Part shown: piece after piece, positions 61,252-64,000 of the stretch
Layout of the letters: every line of letters begins with the position of its first letter
Position numbering within the stretch: position 1 is the first letter of the stretch
Assembly (NCBI GenBank): GCA_002840755.1
Contig: PHBZ01000013.1
Location: 107,329 to 171,328, forward strand
Reading direction: 5' to 3'
DNA from: Chloroflexi bacterium HGW-Chloroflexi-10
GTDB lineage: Bacteria; Chloroflexota; Anaerolineae; Anaerolineales; Anaerolineaceae
Length of the DNA: 64,000 bases
Program-made: the position numbers and the translations under genes
The notes under the pieces: model-generated
The model's input: the letters and a program-made list of their open reading frames with translations, nothing else
What the model was told of the DNA's origin: nothing
The model's database searches: none

Positions 61252-61971
61252 CTAATCAACAACCTTCATTGCTTGGGCAACATTCAGGTCAACCCGAATG
61301 CCAGGTCCCATGGTTGTGGTAATGGTTACTCGCCTGATATAGTTACCTTTGGCGCCTGCTGGTTTGGCTTTACGGACCGCGTCCATTAAAGAAGACAGAT
61401 TCCCATACAATTTATCCAGCTCAAAGGAAACTTTTCCAATAGGTGCATGGATATTGGCAGTTTTGTCCAGGCGGAATTCCACACGACCGGCTTTCGATTC
61501 CTGAATAACACGCGGTAAATCTTGTGCCTGCACAACGGTACCAGCCTTCGGATTCGGCATTAAACCACGCGGACCAAGTACACGGCCCAAACGTCCAGCC
61601 TTACCCATCATATCCGGTGTGGAAATCGCCACATCAAAATCGGTGAAGCCGCCTTGAATTTTACTGATCCATTCATCATCATCAGCCACAATATCGGCGC
61701 CGCCGTCACGGGCTATCTGAGCAGCCTCGCCCTGAGCAAAAACCAAAACGCGAACGGTTTTACCCAAACCATGCGGTAAAACAACCACATCACGCACTTG
61801 TTGATCAGCCTGACGTGGGTCCAAGCCAGTGCGGAGATGCACTTCTACGGTTCCATCAAATTTGGTGAAAGACAATGACTTCGCCAATTCCAATGCTTCG
61901 CGTGGTTCGTACATTTTGGCGCGATCCACTTTTTCGAACGCTGCTTTATATTGCTTTCCTATTTTTGCCAT
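61252..61971 (-). CDS. rplA: 50S ribosomal protein L1
   Basis: 239 residues with L1 signatures [32 protein letters not shown] and [11 protein letters not shown]. Binds helix 76-78 of 23S rRNA. ATG 61971 follows GAGGAG. Located 51 nt after rplK. Confidence 0.97.
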   Translation of the reverse strand: MAKIGKQYKAAFEKVDRAKMYEPREALELAKSLSFTKFDGTVEVHLRTGLDPRQADQQVRDVVVLPHGLGKTVRVLVFAQGEAAQIARDGGADIVADDDEWISKIQGGFTDFDVAISTPDMMGKAGRLGRVLGPRGLMPNPKAGTVVQAQDLPRVIQESKAGRVEFRLDKTANIHAPIGKVSFELDKLYGNLSSLMDAVRKAKPAGAKGNYIRRVTITTTMGPGIRVDLNVAQAMKVVD

Positions 61972-62022
61972 TTTAACTCCTCTGTGGTGCTAACGGGTAG
62001 TTTTATACCCTCCCACTATGTC

Positions 62023-62448
62023 CTAATCAACGATCGTCACACCCATGTTACGAGCGGTACCTTCCACCTGACGCATAGCGTCTTCCATATCAACTGCATT
62101 CATATCTTTAAATTTGATATCTGCAATTTCACGAACCTGATCGCGGGTCAGTTTGCCAACTTTTTCGCGGTTCGGAATAGCAGAACCCTTCGGAATACCG
62201 GCAACTTTCTTGATCAATACTGCGGTCGGGGGTGATTTTAAGACGAAAGTAAATGAACCATCAGTAAAAACGGAAATTTCGGCTGGAATAGTCTCGCCCA
62301 TTTTACCTTGAGTACGGGCATTGTATTCCTTGACGAACGCCATGATGTTGACTCCATGCGCAGCCAACGCAGGACCGACGGGGGGAGCCGGAGTGGCTTT
62401 CCCTGCTATTAACACTAACTTTACCATTGACTTAAATTTCTTTGCCAC
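62023..62448 (-). CDS. rplK: 50S ribosomal protein L11
   Basis: 141 residues, start GTG 62448 with AGGAG 7 nt upstream. Motifs [27 protein letters not shown] and [29 protein letters not shown] are diagnostic of L11. Confidence 0.97.
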   Translation of the reverse strand: MAKKFKSMVKLVLIAGKATPAPPVGPALAAHGVNIMAFVKEYNARTQGKMGETIPAEISVFTDGSFTFVLKSPPTAVLIKKVAGIPKGSAIPNREKVGKLTRDQVREIADIKFKDMNAVDMEDAMRQVEGTARNMGVTIVD

Positions 62449-62523
62449 AATTACACTCCTTCGTGGTTTTAACGGATGCTTTCATCCTCCCACTAATTTC
62501 AGGCGTTAAAAACAACGCCGTGT

Positions 62524-63192
62524 TTACGCTTTTTCTACTTGTAAAAAGTCCAATTCCACTGGGGTTTCACGACCAAAGAAATTGACCATTACACGAACCT
62601 TGGTACGTTCCATGTCAATTTCAGACACAGTACCACGGAAATCATTAAACGGCCCATCAACAATACGGACACGTTCGCCAACTTTGAAAGTAACTTTTAC
62701 GTGAGGGGCATCTGCTTCCATACGGCGCAGAATTTGGGATACTTCTTCCGTACGCAGAGGGGTTGGTTCATTCCCCATACCTACAAATCCGGTTACACCT
62801 GGTGTATTACGCACCACATACCACGATTCCTCGGTCAGGGTCATATTCACCAAAACATATCCAGGGAAAACATGCCGTTCAACCGTGCGACGCTTGCCAT
62901 CCTTAACTTCAATTTCTTCCTGGGTGGGAATAACAACGTCAAAAATCATATCTTTCATGCCCATGGTATCAATACGCTGTTCCAGATTATGTCGGACTTT
63001 ATTTTCATAACCGGAATAGCAATGAATTACATACCAATGTGGCTCACCATCGCGTAAATCGGCGGGAAGTTCATCCTCCAATTTTGGTAGGGTGATATCA
63101 TCAGTTTTCTCTTGGGCTTCCAGCTCTTCGGGGCTTGTTTCTACTGCGTCCGAATCTTCCGGGATAGCCTGTTCGTTCAAAAAATCATCCAT
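62524..63192 (-). CDS. nusG: Transcription termination/antitermination protein NusG
   Basis: 222 residues. An acidic N-terminal extension (~1-48) precedes the NGN domain (HWYVIHCYSGYENKVRHNL, FPGYVLVNMTLTEESWYVVRNTPGVTGFVG) and a C-terminal KOW domain (VGERVRIVDGPFNDFRGTV). Couples RNA polymerase with the ribosome and Rho. Confidence 0.96.
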   Translation of the reverse strand: MDDFLNEQAIPEDSDAVETSPEELEAQEKTDDITLPKLEDELPADLRDGEPHWYVIHCYSGYENKVRHNLEQRIDTMGMKDMIFDVVIPTQEEIEVKDGKRRTVERHVFPGYVLVNMTLTEESWYVVRNTPGVTGFVGMGNEPTPLRTEEVSQILRRMEADAPHVKVTFKVGERVRIVDGPFNDFRGTVSEIDMERTKVRVMVNFFGRETPVELDFLQVEKA

Positions 63193-63224
63193 TGTTTTTC
63201 CTCACCACGGATTGCAAGCGCACT

Positions 63225-63497
63225 TTATATAGTGACCAGGAGTGCAATGGCACGCGAGAACAAGAAATCAAGCAGACCTAATACCACTGCCATAAATAAA
63301 ACCACCATAAGCACGATTTTGGTTAACCGCATCGCATCATGTCGGGTCGGCCAGCTTACTTTGCGCAATTCACCAATAGTAGAACGCCAATAACGGACTA
63401 TCCGATTGGGTTTTTTCTTGGCATTTTGTTGTACTGCAGGTTTATCAGTTCGTTTTACGCGTTCTTCGGTTTTGGATTTTGGAAGGTTTGCTGCCAA
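63225..63497 (-). CDS. secE: Preprotein translocase subunit SecE, TTG start
   Basis: 90 residues with one TM helix (~60-85) and the amphipathic motif YWRSTIGELRKVSWPTRHDAMRLTKIVL. The start is TTG 63497, supported by AAGGAG 6 nt upstream; a longer frame would run into the tRNA-Trp gene. SecE stabilises SecY in the translocon. Confidence 0.93.
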   Translation of the reverse strand: MAANLPKSKTEERVKRTDKPAVQQNAKKKPNRIVRYWRSTIGELRKVSWPTRHDAMRLTKIVLMVVLFMAVVLGLLDFLFSRAIALLVTI

Positions 63498-63560
63498 TTT
63501 TTTCTCCTTTTTTACACCCAAAACGCCGCCACTCTGGACGGCGTTGTCTGGGATTTCAGG

Positions 63561-63633
63561 CAGGCGAGGCAGGAGTTGAACCCACAACCCCCGGTTTTGG
63601 AGACCGGTGCTCTGCCAATTGAGCTACTCGCCT
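63561..63633 (-). tRNA. trnW: tRNA-Trp (anticodon CCA)
   Basis: Cloverleaf of 73 nt on the minus strand: acceptor AGGCGAG/CTCGCCT, D arm GCTC...GAGC, anticodon stem CCGGT/ACCGG around CTCCAAA (anticodon CCA), T arm GTGGG-TTCAACTC-type. Discriminator G73; the 3' CCA is not encoded. The tuf-rpmG-trnW-secE order is typical of bacteria. Confidence 0.97.
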
Positions 63634-63690
63634 AGATTGACTGTTGATTGTAACCCATAATTGCTTAAAGTTTACAATCAACACTCAAAA

Positions 63691-63858
63691 CTACTTCGTC
63701 TCGCGGTGCAATGTATGCTTGCGACAACGCTTGCAATATTTATTAAGTTCCATACGGCCCGGATCATTGCGGCGATTTTTTTGAGAAGTGTAATTGCGTT
63801 CTTTGCAATCACCACATGCCAGGGTAATAACAGGGCGAACATCTTTCTTAGAAGCCAT
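63691..63858 (-). CDS. rpmG: 50S ribosomal protein L33
   Basis: 55 residues, [18 protein letters not shown] then [23 protein letters not shown] and [13 protein letters not shown]. Two Cys pairs (CGDC, CKRC) form the zinc-binding version. It lies between tuf and tRNA-Trp. Confidence 0.96.
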   Translation of the reverse strand: MASKKDVRPVITLACGDCKERNYTSQKNRRNDPGRMELNKYCKRCRKHTLHRETK

Positions 63859-63920
63859 AATCTTTTAAGAGACGCAGTCTGCTGTAACCAACTGGCTGCG
63901 CCATTCTCCTTTACAGTAAT

Positions 63921-64000
63921 TTACGCGATAATCTTGGTAATAACGCCAGCGCCAACGGTTAAACCGCCTTCGCGAATGGCGAATTTTGAACCCTGTTCCA
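63921..64000 (-). CDS. tuf: Elongation factor Tu, C-terminal end (partial)
   Basis: Minus-strand frame reads EQGSKFAIREGGLTVGAGVITKIIA then TAA at 63921-63923, matching the conserved EF-Tu C-terminus (FAIREGGxTVGAGVVxKI). The rest lies outside the window. Confidence 0.95.
   Translation of the reverse strand, partial: EQGSKFAIREGGLTVGAGVITKIIA

Overview
The window reads as a chromosomal segment of a free-living, filamentous-type Chloroflexota bacterium (class Anaerolineae is my best guess). This is inferred from several things seen together: very large secreted multidomain proteins, a MalT-like LuxR regulator, a DosS-like two-GAF histidine kinase, a Dpp/Opp importer with an unusual binding protein, a Bacillus-type SOS box before lexA, mixed leaderless and Shine-Dalgarno gene starts, and GC content near 50 percent. 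No phage, transposase, CRISPR array or integron was recognised.

Layout. 1-1565 holds the 5' two thirds of a pcrA/uvrD helicase (minus). 2164-10190 holds two tandemly duplicated secreted ExeM/NucH-type nuclease genes, each with the same promoter, a ~287-nt leader and a terminator; the second has lost a catalytic segment. holB (10381) follows. 11429-19845 (minus) carries a giant secreted beta-rich protein and a Vpr-like subtilisin. All four of these secreted proteins end in the same short hydrophobic-Pro-hydrophobic-Arg tail. 20242-24738 has a class V aminotransferase, an ABC-F ATPase, a THEP1-like NTPase and a Cache-only membrane protein. 24739-25793 is gene-free and full of heptamer repeats and palindromes. 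25794-30015 holds the kinase overlapping ubiE/menG plus two methyltransferases; the SRP (4.5S) RNA gene sits at 30080-30182 and a MalT-like regulator follows.

33088-35777 is a small operon with a Tat-exported flavodoxin and two paralogous polytopic membrane proteins. 37052-46612 contains lipoproteins, a DUF2804 protein, a cystathionine-synthase-family enzyme and two paralogous GT39-like membrane glycosyltransferases (one lacking the catalytic Asp). 46834-52792 has a zinc-ribbon protein, a GntR/YtrA-ABC exporter operon, an ArsR-type regulator with a serine hydrolase, and an FmdB-CsoR-OsmC operon with a clear operator. 53070-58973 is a complete Dpp/Opp importer whose binding protein appears circularly permuted. 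lexA (59227) converges on the ribosomal/transcription block rplL-rplJ-[L10 leader]-rplA-rplK-nusG-secE-trnW-rpmG-tuf (60051-64000, minus).

Together, the secreted nuclease, protease, peptide importer and lipoproteins suggest a heterotrophic lifestyle feeding on extracellular polymers such as DNA and protein. Best candidates for something undescribed: the shared C-terminal tail, the permuted binding protein, the duplicated nuclease leaders with SD-bearing hairpins, and the dispersed period-7 repeats.
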